A stretch of DNA of 39,000 nucleotides from JBGSKY01 sp041740995 (GCA_041740995.1 JBGSKY010000017.1:1-39000), one strand, 5' to 3'. Counted from the stretch's first letter, positions 18,055 through 27,573 are shown. The notes: a model not told the origin generated them from the letters alone. Program-made: numbers and translations.

Positions 18055-18369
18055 TCATTGGAGTTTGTCTTCCAAACGATTGATCGTCTTGGCAAGCTCG
18101 TGCCATTGAAGGGCCACGTCAAAGGTATCAACACTCTGAGCATCATTGCGGTCAAAGCCGATTTCGCTAACTTGGACAGTGGGTTCCAGTTCGATCATCG
18201 CTTGCAACATGACTTGGTCGATCTGCTGCGCTTCATCGAAATCGTTACCTTCGTAAACAGATGAAATTGGTGACAGTCTTGAATGGACGGCCCAAAGAAT
18301 TGCACCGCTACAATCTTTTGCGTCGAGAACCATTTTTAGGGTTCCGCTCTGAACGTAAAACTTGGCCAT
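18055..18369 (-). CDS. Small conserved planctomycete-type protein, function unknown
   Basis: 104 residues from the ATG at 18369, giving MAKFYVQSGTLKMVLDAKDC; an in-frame upstream start at 18405 would add 12 residues and is less likely. No signal, no membrane segment and no known motif. The opening strand pattern FYVQSG-LK-V-AKD followed by AILWAVH looks like a compact alpha/beta domain and resembles short conserved proteins I associate with planctomycetes, though I cannot name the family. It ends 51 bp from the convergent acyltransferase gene. Confidence 0.65.
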   Translation of the reverse strand: MAKFYVQSGTLKMVLDAKDCSGAILWAVHSRLSPISSVYEGNDFDEAQQIDQVMLQAMIELEPTVQVSEIGFDRNDAQSVDTFDVALQWHELAKTINRLEDKLQ

Positions 18370-19188
18370 TGTCGTCTCAAATTCTAGCGTCTCAACTAGA
18401 CGCACTAAACGGATTTATAAGATTAAACATTGTCCTTGCGACGCACTTTTCTAGGCGTGAGAGTCGGAGCGATCTGTAATTCCGGTTGCAAATCACTTCG
18501 TCAGACAACTCAAAACACGCTAGATTCACACCAGCGAGACAATCTCGCGGCGCCGCAATTATAGGATCGCTCGATGCGTGACTAGTTCGGTCACGGGCCA
18601 GAAATTTCTCGCTCAAGAGCAGATCATCTCAAACTTTTCGAATCGCAAGCGTCGCACTGCGATCTTTACAATCGGTGTTTCTCAGACCAGTTTCATCGCG
18701 AGTCTGGGCTTATCACGATGGAGGCTGCGGATAACCAGAGAACAACGAAAAGTGATAACGATAATGGTGCGAAATATTCAAACGGGATGGGTTGCATGCT
18801 TATCTTTTTAAGAAGGAACGAATTCGGTCGAAATCTCTTATGAACTAGGTATTTCGCGATGGTGGCAATCCGTTCGAAAATACCGATGCTTCGTACGCAG
18901 CGTTGGTTGCTAGCGAGCGATGCCTTTGAATCCGTTCTAACAACGAGCCGCAAGTCAATCGGAAGATTGTCAATTGGCTCTGTTGGCGCCACGGTCATAG
19001 TGATGCTGAGCGATGAACACGTTTCGCCGGCAAGCGGATCTGGCAAGAGCCGCATGTTGATGCACGTATTCGATCGACTTTAGCTTGCCGTTCGCCTAAG
19101 AACATTTATCGGACAGAATCTAGACAAAACGCAATCGAAAGCTGCTCTGTGTTTCGAGCCCATCATCCGGAAGAACACCACCAATCGC
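18370..19188. other. 819-bp region without a recognisable gene
   Basis: Open frames exist on both strands (+ 18859-19083, 74 codons; - 18693-19055, 120 codons) but overlap one another and neither resembles a known family. The minus frame has basic, Leu/Ser-rich composition with one hydrophobic stretch near its end. No repeat, RNA gene or IS remnant is obvious. It may be decayed coding sequence or an untranslated region. Confidence 0.4.
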
Positions 19189-19575
19189 CTACGATTTATA
19201 GACAGAATTTGGATCGACGACTTGCGATTCACTAATTGCGAATTCATCCGCTTGAAGCGTTCGGAAGAAACAACTTCGGTAGCCTTCGTGACACGCCGCA
19301 CCGACTTGTTCAACATGCAGCAATATACAATCAGCATCGCAGTCAATCTCGATCCGAACGACGTGCTGAACGTGCCCGCTTGTCTCACCTTTTTTCCAAA
19401 AGGATTGCCTTGAACGCGAATAGTATGTTGCCACTTTGCTTTTGACCGTTTCATCGAACGCTTGTCGATTCATCCACGCGAACATCAACACACGTCCGTT
19501 CACTGAGTCTTGCGCGATGACAGGCAGTAGACCATTAATGCCCTTTTCAAAATTTGGCAGGCTTTGATTCGACAT
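19189..19575 (-). CDS. hisI: Phosphoribosyl-AMP cyclohydrolase
   Basis: 128 residues, a stand-alone cyclohydrolase without the HisE pyrophosphohydrolase domain. It opens the purine ring of PR-AMP, the third step of histidine biosynthesis. Signature blocks: LPVIAQDSVNGRVLMFAWMN, YYSRSRQSFWKKGETSGH, and the metal-binding end with D78-C79-D80 in EIDCDADC, C95-H96 in GAACHEGYRSCFF and C102. The three zinc cysteines are all present. No other histidine gene is adjacent, which is usual for dispersed his genes in this phylum. Confidence 0.95.
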   Translation of the reverse strand: MSNQSLPNFEKGINGLLPVIAQDSVNGRVLMFAWMNRQAFDETVKSKVATYYSRSRQSFWKKGETSGHVQHVVRIEIDCDADCILLHVEQVGAACHEGYRSCFFRTLQADEFAISESQVVDPNSVYKS

Positions 19576-19758
19576 AGATTGAGTGAATTCTAAAAGAGCC
19601 TAAAAACCTACCCGAAGCGGGAGCAATCCCCGATTCTGATTGACGCTAAGTTGGGCAACAGATGCAAAAACCTTCAGGATATGGTCATTCCGCGAGGTTT
19701 ACCAGCACAAGCATTTTGCCGAGTCATGCAAAAGCAATGCCCGTGCGGTCCGGGCCGA

Positions 19759-20895
19759 TCAGATTTCGCCGTTTGAATAGTCTTGGCGTCGTGGCGGTGG
19801 GGCAGGTCGGCCGTAAAGAAAACCTTGGCCAAGTTGAAAACCAAACTCTTTACAAGCTTCGGCTTCGCCAGTTGTCTCGACACCTTCGGCCAGAGGGACC
19901 ACGCCCAAATCTTTCACCATGGCGACGAGTGAAGCGATCATTTTTCGCCGTTCAGGAAGTGCAAAATCAAGCCCCCTAATCAGCGTTATATCGAATTTCA
20001 GGATGTCTGGCGGGGCTTCAATCAATTCGCCCAAGCGATTTTGCCCTGAACCGAAATCGTCATAAGCGATTTTGATATTTAGATCAGCCAGGGCCGATCG
20101 CAACGTTCGCATTTTTCCAGGACTTGTTAACGCCGCTTCGTGTATTTCCAACACAAGCGATCGATTGGGGGCGGCATTGCGAAGGTTCTGAAGCGATTCA
20201 ATCAAACCGTCGTTTTCAAGTTCTCGCGGATGTGTATTGAGATAGATATCGATGCCTTCTGAAATTTCGATGCATTGATTAATCGCTTCCCAACGCAACA
20301 TTGCGCTCAACTCCACTTCCATGTCCAAACGTCCTGCCGCGGTGAACATTGCCGAAGGGCTTTCCATCCCAATCAATCGGCTACGAGCCAAGACTTCAAA
20401 TCCTGCAATCGAGCCATCCTCGATCCTAACTACAGGCTGGAAGAAAGGATTCACAAGGCGGTTTTCGATCATCCGATCGAATTGAACAAGCGCTAGAGCT
20501 TCATCGCAAACGTCGTGTGATTCGGTATGTGCAGCGGTCGCCGGAGCATCGCATCGTGTCCGGAAAGCAACGTCGGCGAACTGAATGTACTCGCCACCAT
20601 GCAGCTTTACACTGCCCTGCAATCGCTCGCCGTTGACGAAAGTTCCGTTAGTGCTGTTGCAATCGGTCAGTGTGAGTGAATCACCGTCCGTTGTTAGTTC
20701 CGCATGCAGGCTAGAAACGGTCCGCGAATTTATCTGCAGGCTGCAACCGGCGCGACGTCCAATCGTAAACGGTGTCGGAAATACGACGGTCAGTGGATCA
20801 CAAGTGTGTTCCGAACCAACGGACGCAAGCAACCAAACCTTACGTTTGGTTTGGTCCATTGTGGAACGAGTTGTTGATCTAGAAAAGATATTCAT
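19759..20895 (-). CDS. FHA-EAL domain signalling protein (cyclic-di-GMP phosphodiesterase-like)
   Basis: 378 residues; an internal Met13 is an alternative start. An FHA phosphothreonine-binding domain spans about 35-112 (GRRAG 46-50, S62-x-H64, STNGTFVNG 81-89). An EAL domain spans about 137-370: E167 of an EVL motif in place of EAL, N220, E250, D279-D280 of YDDFG, K300 of LKFD, E337 of AEGVE and Q357 of QGFLYGRP. All usual metal and catalytic positions are filled, so hydrolysis of c-di-GMP is plausible despite the EVL variant. The FHA domain suggests recruitment to phosphorylated proteins, perhaps products of the Ser/Thr kinases in the same window, though that is speculation. No membrane segment. 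A perfect inverted repeat lies just upstream. Confidence 0.93.
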   Translation of the reverse strand: MNIFSRSTTRSTMDQTKRKVWLLASVGSEHTCDPLTVVFPTPFTIGRRAGCSLQINSRTVSSLHAELTTDGDSLTLTDCNSTNGTFVNGERLQGSVKLHGGEYIQFADVAFRTRCDAPATAAHTESHDVCDEALALVQFDRMIENRLVNPFFQPVVRIEDGSIAGFEVLARSRLIGMESPSAMFTAAGRLDMEVELSAMLRWEAINQCIEISEGIDIYLNTHPRELENDGLIESLQNLRNAAPNRSLVLEIHEAALTSPGKMRTLRSALADLNIKIAYDDFGSGQNRLGELIEAPPDILKFDITLIRGLDFALPERRKMIASLVAMVKDLGVVPLAEGVETTGEAEACKEFGFQLGQGFLYGRPAPPPRRQDYSNGEI

Positions 20896-20908
20896 ATTTT
20901 CAGTTTGA

Positions 20909-20936
20909 TAAGGACTTTCGATTTACCGAGTCCTTA
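20909..20936. promoter_or_regulatory. Inverted repeat upstream of the FHA-EAL gene
   Basis: TAAGGACT (20909-20916) and AGTCCTTA (20929-20936) are perfect 8-bp arms with a 12-bp spacer, 14 bp upstream of the FHA-EAL start codon. It could be an operator for a dimeric regulator or a leader hairpin. Which one cannot be told from one copy. Confidence 0.4.
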
Positions 20937-21333
20937 CCAATCCGTGGGTTGCGAGCTGATTTTCTTCTTTGTGGGTAATCCGTCTTAATCCGCTTCAAAT
21001 GATAGATTTTCGCTAGCCAGTCATCGAGTTTTGACACCTTCATGTCAAACCAAAATGATGCAATACGATCCAGGAAACCAAATGTAGCGGTTATGACGAC
21101 CGTTACGCCGTTGACGGGAAACTGTCTCACTAAGGTAGGTCGCAGTTAATAGGCTGGCTAACACATTCGGAAAATTCATTGAACCTGTGTATTTGACTCA
21201 ATAAAGGTCCGATGTTGAACGAGTACGTAAAATTGACTCGCGCCAGCATCGCTTTTGTTTGATCACGCTTTCTTTCCGAAAAGATTAACGTGCTCGACGA
21301 ATGATCGCTGCTTTGCAGTTCCTGAGGACCAAA
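20937..21333. other. Divergent intergenic region, nothing certain
   Basis: About 400 bp between the FHA-EAL gene and the AAA ATPase gene; both promoters should be here. A GTG-started minus-strand frame (20900-21130, 76 codons) is present but covers the inverted repeat, has unusual basic composition at its end and resembles nothing, so it is not called. Confidence 0.4.
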
Positions 21334-22896
21334 ATGACTTTCGACCGAAAATCTCTCGACACGAGTTCGTTCGTAAGCGATGCGCTTCCGTCGGTGATGA
21401 ACGAGGACGCGTTCTGGCCAAGCGAACCGCGAAACTTAGAAGAAGCTGGGATAACCGAATCGATTCTCGAGAGCATCATTTGTCAGATGCTTCTCAACGC
21501 AGGAACGTTAAGCGGCCGAAACGTATCAGAACGGACAGGTCTGGCGTTTGGCATTGTCGAATTGCAGTTGGGAACGATGCGCATGCGGCAGGTCGTCACG
21601 CACGCCAGGCCTGCACCCTTAAACGACTTTTATTACTCGCTGACTGAGAATGGGCACAAACGTGCGCTTGCCCATCAAAAAAATTGCATCTACTCTGGGC
21701 CAGCACCAGTGCCATTGGTCGATTACTGCCTCAGCGTCGATGCGCAAGCGACGAACTTCGAACCGATTACGGCCAGTACATTAAGGTCGGCACTTTCAGA
21801 GATCACCTATGACCCAGCATGGCTCGATCTCCTGGGTCCAGCGATTAACAGCACCGGCGGAATCTTTCTCTTCGGACCTCCTGGTAATGGAAAGACAACG
21901 CTGGCAAAGTGCTTGACCGCCTGCCGCGGTTCGGAGATTTGGATCCCCCACGCGATCATCGATGATGGTCAGATCATCAAGGTCTTTGATAACGCGTATC
22001 ATCGACCATCCAGATCAACAAAGACCTCATATGGCATCATGGCCAATCAAGAGCATGATCGACGATGGATTCGGATCACGAGACCAACCGTAATCGTTGG
22101 AGGGGAACTGACGCTAGAGTCGCTGGAGCTGCGGCACGACTTACGCAGCAACGTTAGCGAGGCGCCTCTGCAAGTCAAAAGCAATTGTGGGTGCCTGCTG
22201 ATTGACGACTTTGGTCGCCAGCGTGTTGCTCCGGCAGAACTCTTGAATCGTTGGATTGTCCCGCTCGAAAGTCGCGTTGATTTTCTGACCTTGTCAACCG
22301 GAAAGAAAATCACCGTACCTTTTGAGCAATCCATTTTGTTTTCAACGAACCTGCAACCCGAAGCGCTAGTTGATGAAGCGTTTCTCCGGCGAGTTCCTTT
22401 TAAGATCGAAATTGCCAGCCCACCTCGCGCTGAGTTTGTGGAGTTGTTTCGCCGTGCTTGTGCCAGCTTGAAGATCGATTGGAACGAGGAGATCATCGAT
22501 CAATTGATTGAACGCCAATACTTACGCGCTCGTCGACCTTTTAGACGCTGCCATCCGCGTGACTTGCTTGGACAGCTATCTTCGATTTGCATTTACCGCG
22601 AAGAGCATGTCGAGTTGCGATTGGATTATCTGGAAATCGCCTGCAAAAACTATTTCGGGCCAGATGTCTTACCCAATAGCGACCGCCAACGTCAGCAACG
22701 TCAACCGACCGTTGATGGAACGGCAACGCAAGCTCGAGGCGACATGCAGCGATCGGTCCCGCGTAAAGTTGATACAAAACCGATTCCTGCCCCTCGACCA
22801 AGTCAAGCAAGGACGTCGGTTCCGACCGGCTTTCTTCCAATCGGAAACCTAAATATTGCTACGTCCGGTTTTACTGAAGTTCTAAATCCTGAATAA
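21334..22896 (+). CDS. AAA-family ATPase with N-terminal winged-helix region
   Basis: 520 residues from the ATG at 21334, chosen because GAGGA lies 5 nt upstream; an ATG at 21301 has no such site. Residues about 40-130 look like a winged helix (SGRNVSERTGLAFGIVELQL, then YYSLTENGHKRA), followed by YSGPAPVPLVDY. The AAA core has Walker A GPPGNGKTT (181-189), Walker B LLIDD (288-292), sensor-1 asparagine in LFSTNLQPE (N339) and FLRRVPFKIEI with a likely arginine finger. A helical lid follows, then a disordered Gln/Arg/Pro-rich tail. The kinase-tubulin gene starts 42 bp downstream, so the two form an operon. The ATPase may remodel or load its partner; the specific role is unknown. Confidence 0.9.
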   Translation: MTFDRKSLDTSSFVSDALPSVMNEDAFWPSEPRNLEEAGITESILESIICQMLLNAGTLSGRNVSERTGLAFGIVELQLGTMRMRQVVTHARPAPLNDFYYSLTENGHKRALAHQKNCIYSGPAPVPLVDYCLSVDAQATNFEPITASTLRSALSEITYDPAWLDLLGPAINSTGGIFLFGPPGNGKTTLAKCLTACRGSEIWIPHAIIDDGQIIKVFDNAYHRPSRSTKTSYGIMANQEHDRRWIRITRPTVIVGGELTLESLELRHDLRSNVSEAPLQVKSNCGCLLIDDFGRQRVAPAELLNRWIVPLESRVDFLTLSTGKKITVPFEQSILFSTNLQPEALVDEAFLRRVPFKIEIASPPRAEFVELFRRACASLKIDWNEEIIDQLIERQYLRARRPFRRCHPRDLLGQLSSICIYREEHVELRLDYLEIACKNYFGPDVLPNSDRQRQQRQPTVDGTATQARGDMQRSVPRKVDTKPIPAPRPSQARTSVPTGFLPIGNLNIATSGFTEVLNPE

Positions 22897-22938
22897 GTTC
22901 CGTTTCTGATTTGAGCACTCCCCCCTCGCGGCCAAAAA

Positions 22939-25900
22939 ATGTCTTCCATTGTTGCCTTCGCTGAATCCGGATTTGAACCGATCCCCGGTTACGTCCTGCG
23001 CGAAAAGCTCGGCTCCGGTGGGTTTGGAGAAGTGTGGCTAGCAGACGCACCTGGCGGACTAAAAAAAGCGTTGAAGCTGGTCTTCGGGAGCATCGACGAT
23101 GACCGTGCGGCTGGCGAATTGCGATCGCTGCAACGCATTCGACAAGTTAACCATCCATTCGTCTTGTCGTTAGAACGAATCGAAGTCGTTAACGGTCAGT
23201 TGATTGTCGTAACCGAACTGGCCGATGGATCTCTGCTCGATCGTTTTAACGAAATGCAACGCCGGGGACTGATCGGAATTCCTCGCGATCGGCTGTTGAA
23301 GTACCTTGGCGACGCCGCAGATGCACTGGACTTTATATGCCAAGAACATGATCTGCAACATTTGGATGTTAAACCAGCCAACCTATTGCTTATTGCCGAT
23401 CGCATAAAGCTGGCCGACTTTGGACTAATTAAAGACGTCCAGCGGACCAACCACTCGTTGATGGGTGGTCTAACGCCGACCTACGCAGCCCCCGAAATGT
23501 TCGACGGCAGACCAGGCCGCGCAAGCGATCAATATGCGCTCGCGATCGTGTACCAAGAAATGCTTAGCGGCCAGTTCCCGTTTCAAGGTCGAACCACGGC
23601 GCAGCTTGCCAACGAGCACTTGCACAAAGCGCCGAATCTTGAGTCTCTGCCAATCAACGACCGGCCAATTATTGCTAAGGCACTCAGCAAGAAACCGCTT
23701 CAAAGATTTTCAAGCTGTCGAAAAATGATCGACGCTTTATTGGAGGCGAACAATGTCGCTCCAGTCGAAGTGGAAGCGCCGACACAAAAAGATCGAATTG
23801 CACCGCGTCCCTTGCGTCCGAAGGCACCATTGGTTGGGCCAGTTAGACCACGATCGACTGAACCATTTTCGAAAGCTGCGGCCGCCAGTGATAGCGCTAG
23901 GACGAGATTTGCGACAGAGCAGATCTCCCCTTCGGCGACGCCAGTCAATATTGATAGACTTACGCCGTTAGATGTTAAGGAGAGCAAAACTTCCAATGCG
24001 AACACATTTTTTATTGGTCTTGGAAGAACCGGAATTGAGTCACTTGTCGCCGCACGACATCAATTGCAGACCAACGACATTCCGTCGGAGTCCTTGACGA
24101 AATCGTCTTGGATCGCGATCGATTCAAGCGGTGATACACTGCAGCAAGCAATGCAGTCTGATCGTCTGGCGATAGAATCGCCGCTGGAAACTATTCATTT
24201 GCAATTGAAAGATCCGCTCTATTACAAAGAACGCCCAAAAGACTACTTTAGTCCTATCTCGCGACGATGGATGTACAACGTTCCTCGATCTAAAACCACC
24301 GAGGGTGTCCGCGCGTTAGGCATGCTCGCGTTTCTCGACAATTCGCTTCACTGTTATGAAACCCTATATCGCCGCATCGGTGCGCAGATTATCAACACTC
24401 GGCTCGATGATGGGGTTTTAGATCCAGTTTTTTATCTGGTTGCTTCATCACATGGCGGAACCGGCGGTGCAATTGTCTCCGAACTGGCGTTTTTAATTCG
24501 CCGAATTGTTGAAGAAATTCGTGAAGAATTGAATGTTGAATTCAAAGAAACAATCACCATGATTCTTACAGCGGCGGACCGGGAGGATTTCGCTTCGCTT
24601 GAACTGCCCGCCGCGTCTGGACTGACTTGCCTTTCTGAAATCAAACATCACGTTGCAACATCTGGGTTGCATCCTGGAATCCCATCGCTACCCTTTCGGC
24701 CCCTGTCTATACCACCGCTGGATGATCTTTACGTCATCCATGGCGGTCGTTTAGGTCGCAGTAGCGATTGGCGCGACGCAGTTCAGCAAGCTGCCGATTT
24801 TTTGTGCGACCAAACCTTCACGCCACTTGGTGCGGCAATGGCGTTGGTCCGCGAGCAGTTCCGAAAGTCACAAGACCACGACGCCCAATCGTGCAATGTT
24901 TGGCTTCGAACATGTATCACAACAGATATCAAGCTGACCTCTGAAGTGAAACGAGGACAACTTTCAAAGCAATGGGCGCTTGAAACAGCACAACGTTGGA
25001 TTTCGTCCTTAGATATCAGCCGCAATTCTAATACAGAACAAGGGAAATTGCAGACCAACCCGGCTGTAGGCAACACTCCAATTCGCATCCGAAAGCCGAG
25101 CCAAGCAATTGATTCTTTTAGCGACGATCTTTTTCGAGATGCTGGATGGAATGCCCAAGCGTGGGTGCGCAGTTGCTTTGCCAAGCTGCTCCCGGCCACC
25201 GACAACATAAGTCCCAGCGATCCTGTCGCGGTTTCGAGCAATCAGGATGACACCGAAAGCGATTTCAATTTTCCCGAAATTGGCGATGAGGTTTCTTTCC
25301 TCGCATCGCTGCTGCCAATATCCGAACGATCAGTGCACGAGAGCACTCGTGACATGATCGATAAATCAATGCAATTGCTGCTCGAGCGGATCAGAAAGCA
25401 GTGGACCTCGCGATATCAACACTGGGCCTTTGTGAAAGATCTACTAAAACACTGCGCTGAGAAACTAGAACGCCAATCGGAGTCTTTAAAAATTGTGGGC
25501 GGGAGATTCGCCGAACGCTTGAAAGCGACCGAAGATTTGCTCGCTGAGCGTTCAGACTTTTCCGTCGACGACTTAAATAAATTCCGGTCCGAAAAATTGA
25601 CTTTGACTGTTCAACGAACTGTGCATTTTCTCGCCGCGAAATTGCAGCTCAAGCTTCGTGAATTAGTTCTACAGAGTGCTTCATTGTGGGAAGTCGAAGT
25701 CGCCGCATTGCGCAAAACCCTCAGCGAAGCGTCGACTGAATTGGCCGCAGAATTAGGCTACGACATTGATCAAGTTGGTCGGATCCGCAACTATTACCTT
25801 CCGCTGCCAAGCAATTGGTCCGCCATCAGCAACAAAGTCCAAATGCGTTTGGATAAGTCGCTTGCCGACGATGCCTCAAATCGTTTAAGCTTTGTTTGGT

Positions 25901-26535
25901 CATCGCTTGCAGATGCTTTACTCATCCATGCAACAAAGTCTGTTGCTCAGCACGCTACATCAGAAAACTCGACTATCGAAAATCAGTCTTCGACTGTAGT
26001 GAGATCTGTGGGCAATGATGCGTCAACGACAAATCTGTTGCCAGTGCAGGTCTCTGAGACGAATGAAGTACTTTCAGATCAGCCCAAAGAGTTATCATCC
26101 GCGTTGTATAGTGCCTTCACTACAAACATGATTGCGCAGGCCGAGCAAACAATTGATAGTGCAATGTCTAAACTTGGTGCCGACTCAGTTAATCAAGAAC
26201 AAGCAAGTTACGCACGATTAAGTCTTCAAACGTTGGCCGAGACTATTCGCGATACCAGCCCGCCGTTGATGGCCGCCGGTGGTGCGATGCGAGTCGTCCT
26301 ACTCATTCCAAGCGAATATCATCTTGATGAGCACGATGAACTTTGGCGAACACAGCTTGCGAGCTTTGTTACGATTATCCGGACTGACTTCGTAAAACAT
26401 CCGAAGTTGGTCATTGATGGCGAGCGGTTAATCCTAGAAGACTTGTTTGAAATTATGTGGCCTGCATCGGCTGATCGGTACGAGTTGGCTAATCGATTAT
26501 TTTCTCGCACTGACATCGATTGGCCGTCTATCTAG
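22939..26535 (+). CDS. Ser/Thr kinase fused to a tubulin/FtsZ-like domain
   Basis: 1198 residues. The kinase domain is at 17-271: GSGGFG 25-30, K46, HLD 141-143 (leucine replaces the HRD arginine), K145, N148, DFG 160-162, APE 184-186; it should be catalytically competent. A Pro-rich linker (about 272-350) follows. Residues about 353-700 look like the Tubulin_2-type domain: a first strand and loop FFIGLGRTGIES (357-368), then the tubulin T4-like signature SSHGGTGGA (503-511) flanked by YLVA and a long helix. Residues about 780-1110 are predominantly helical with coiled-coil character; the last 90 form a small alpha/beta segment. No membrane segment or signal. The upstream AAA ATPase is its operon partner. 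GTP binding, polymerisation and substrates are untested inferences. Confidence 0.88.
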   Translation: MSSIVAFAESGFEPIPGYVLREKLGSGGFGEVWLADAPGGLKKALKLVFGSIDDDRAAGELRSLQRIRQVNHPFVLSLERIEVVNGQLIVVTELADGSLLDRFNEMQRRGLIGIPRDRLLKYLGDAADALDFICQEHDLQHLDVKPANLLLIADRIKLADFGLIKDVQRTNHSLMGGLTPTYAAPEMFDGRPGRASDQYALAIVYQEMLSGQFPFQGRTTAQLANEHLHKAPNLESLPINDRPIIAKALSKKPLQRFSSCRKMIDALLEANNVAPVEVEAPTQKDRIAPRPLRPKAPLVGPVRPRSTEPFSKAAAASDSARTRFATEQISPSATPVNIDRLTPLDVKESKTSNANTFFIGLGRTGIESLVAARHQLQTNDIPSESLTKSSWIAIDSSGDTLQQAMQSDRLAIESPLETIHLQLKDPLYYKERPKDYFSPISRRWMYNVPRSKTTEGVRALGMLAFLDNSLHCYETLYRRIGAQIINTRLDDGVLDPVFYLVASSHGGTGGAIVSELAFLIRRIVEEIREELNVEFKETITMILTAADREDFASLELPAASGLTCLSEIKHHVATSGLHPGIPSLPFRPLSIPPLDDLYVIHGGRLGRSSDWRDAVQQAADFLCDQTFTPLGAAMALVREQFRKSQDHDAQSCNVWLRTCITTDIKLTSEVKRGQLSKQWALETAQRWISSLDISRNSNTEQGKLQTNPAVGNTPIRIRKPSQAIDSFSDDLFRDAGWNAQAWVRSCFAKLLPATDNISPSDPVAVSSNQDDTESDFNFPEIGDEVSFLASLLPISERSVHESTRDMIDKSMQLLLERIRKQWTSRYQHWAFVKDLLKHCAEKLERQSESLKIVGGRFAERLKATEDLLAERSDFSVDDLNKFRSEKLTLTVQRTVHFLAAKLQLKLRELVLQSASLWEVEVAALRKTLSEASTELAAELGYDIDQVGRIRNYYLPLPSNWSAISNKVQMRLDKSLADDASNRLSFVWSSLADALLIHATKSVAQHATSENSTIENQSSTVVRSVGNDASTTNLLPVQVSETNEVLSDQPKELSSALYSAFTTNMIAQAEQTIDSAMSKLGADSVNQEQASYARLSLQTLAETIRDTSPPLMAAGGAMRVVLLIPSEYHLDEHDELWRTQLASFVTIIRTDFVKHPKLVIDGERLILEDLFEIMWPASADRYELANRLFSRTDIDWPSI

Positions 26536-26559
26536 TTTGCGAAACTCTGCAAACTCATT

Positions 26560-26587
26560 CGCAATCGCTTAAGAATGATTGCGGTTT
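26560..26587 (+). terminator. Possible terminator after the kinase-tubulin gene
   Basis: CGCAATC (26560-26566) and GATTGCG (26577-26583) pair as a 7-bp stem with a 10-nt loop, followed by GTTTT. It lies 25 bp beyond the stop codon. The stem is short and the T-run weak, so confidence is low; an overlapping AATCGCTT/AAGCGATT pair offers an alternative fold. Confidence 0.35.
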
Positions 26588-26607
26588 TGAAGCGATTAGT
26601 GCCTCGG

Positions 26608-27573
26608 CTAACCCTCGATTGCTTTTTGAATTCGCTCAATCCATTTTGGAATGGCTTCGCGAGGCGGTTCATCGGCCTCATATTCCAACGCGAGCCATCC
26701 GCTGTAGCCGGCATCGCGAAGCAGTTTGACGACGCGTAGGACATCGGTTTCTTGACGAACACCGCCAGGAAAAACTTCAACTTTTAATTGAGCGTTAATT
26801 GCGTAGGGGGCAATCGCTTCAAGCTCGCGATAGGGATCGTCACTAGATCGAAAATTTCCGCTATCCAAGTTGATACCAAAGGCTGGTGAGTCGACCTCGC
26901 GAACAATTTGCAATATTTGTTCGGCAGTCGCTGTTACGCCGCCGTGATTCTCAAGTGCAAGCATCATTTGATTGGAATGGGCATACTGACAAGCAATCTC
27001 AATCTGTTCGACCAATCGGGGACGAGTCATGTCCCAAGTCTCGCTTTTGGGCTGATTGCCGGCAAAAATTCGAATCGCTTGGGCACCTAAACGTTGATAC
27101 AATCTGATCCAACGTTGCACATTGGCATGCGAGCGACGCAGAGTGGTTGCATCTTGAGAGGTGAAATCATTTCCGATTGCTCCGCCTGAAACAGTCACTC
27201 CGGCTAGGTGGCAATGACGTTTTAGCTGCCCGACAAATTCGATCAGCGGATCGTCAGCCAATGATTCTGGCGCATCAACTGCGGCGTTCGAATTGGCGTT
27301 GGCCATCGCGCCTGGAAAGTAATAGCTCGTCAGCTCAGCGCCGCTTAGACCAAGCGATTTACAATAGTTGACAAAGCCGAACAAATCCAAGGTCGGTTCT
27401 TGATTGTCAGCCGCTCGCAATTCGTCACGCAACGAATACGCTGAAAGGCTCAATCGCAATTTGCCAGGGACCGTGCGATTGAATGGTTCAATTGCCCTTA
27501 TGGATGACGGAGACACCGTCACCAAAGCCGCTACTCCAGATGCCTTTATTAATCGTCGCCGCGTGATCACCAT
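26608..27573 (-). CDS. Exported sugar phosphate isomerase/epimerase-like TIM-barrel protein
   Basis: 321 residues. The first 27 form a Tat-type signal: RRRLIK near the start (twin arginine at 5-7), then the hydrophobic ASGVAALVTV. The rest is a xylose isomerase-like/AP endonuclease 2 TIM barrel with metal-ligand-like residues in LALENHGG (Glu, His), FGINLDSGNF (Asp), AQLKVEVF and WLALEYEAD (Glu). AGGAG lies 7 nt before the ATG, a strong ribosome site. Many such exported planctomycete proteins are annotated as sugar isomerases without tested substrate. It is divergent from nagB, so a joint carbohydrate role is possible but not shown. Confidence 0.88.
   Translation of the reverse strand: MVITRRRLIKASGVAALVTVSPSSIRAIEPFNRTVPGKLRLSLSAYSLRDELRAADNQEPTLDLFGFVNYCKSLGLSGAELTSYYFPGAMANANSNAAVDAPESLADDPLIEFVGQLKRHCHLAGVTVSGGAIGNDFTSQDATTLRRSHANVQRWIRLYQRLGAQAIRIFAGNQPKSETWDMTRPRLVEQIEIACQYAHSNQMMLALENHGGVTATAEQILQIVREVDSPAFGINLDSGNFRSSDDPYRELEAIAPYAINAQLKVEVFPGGVRQETDVLRVVKLLRDAGYSGWLALEYEADEPPREAIPKWIERIQKAIEG

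Noticed and set aside
18693..19055. Minus-strand ORF of 120 codons in the 819-bp gap
   Set aside because: Opposes another open frame, has no SD or recognised domain, and its only hydrophobic segment is at the wrong end for a signal peptide.
20900..21130. Small minus-strand ORF of 76 codons
   Set aside because: GTG start, spans the inverted repeat upstream of the FHA-EAL gene, and has a low-complexity basic end; no family resemblance.
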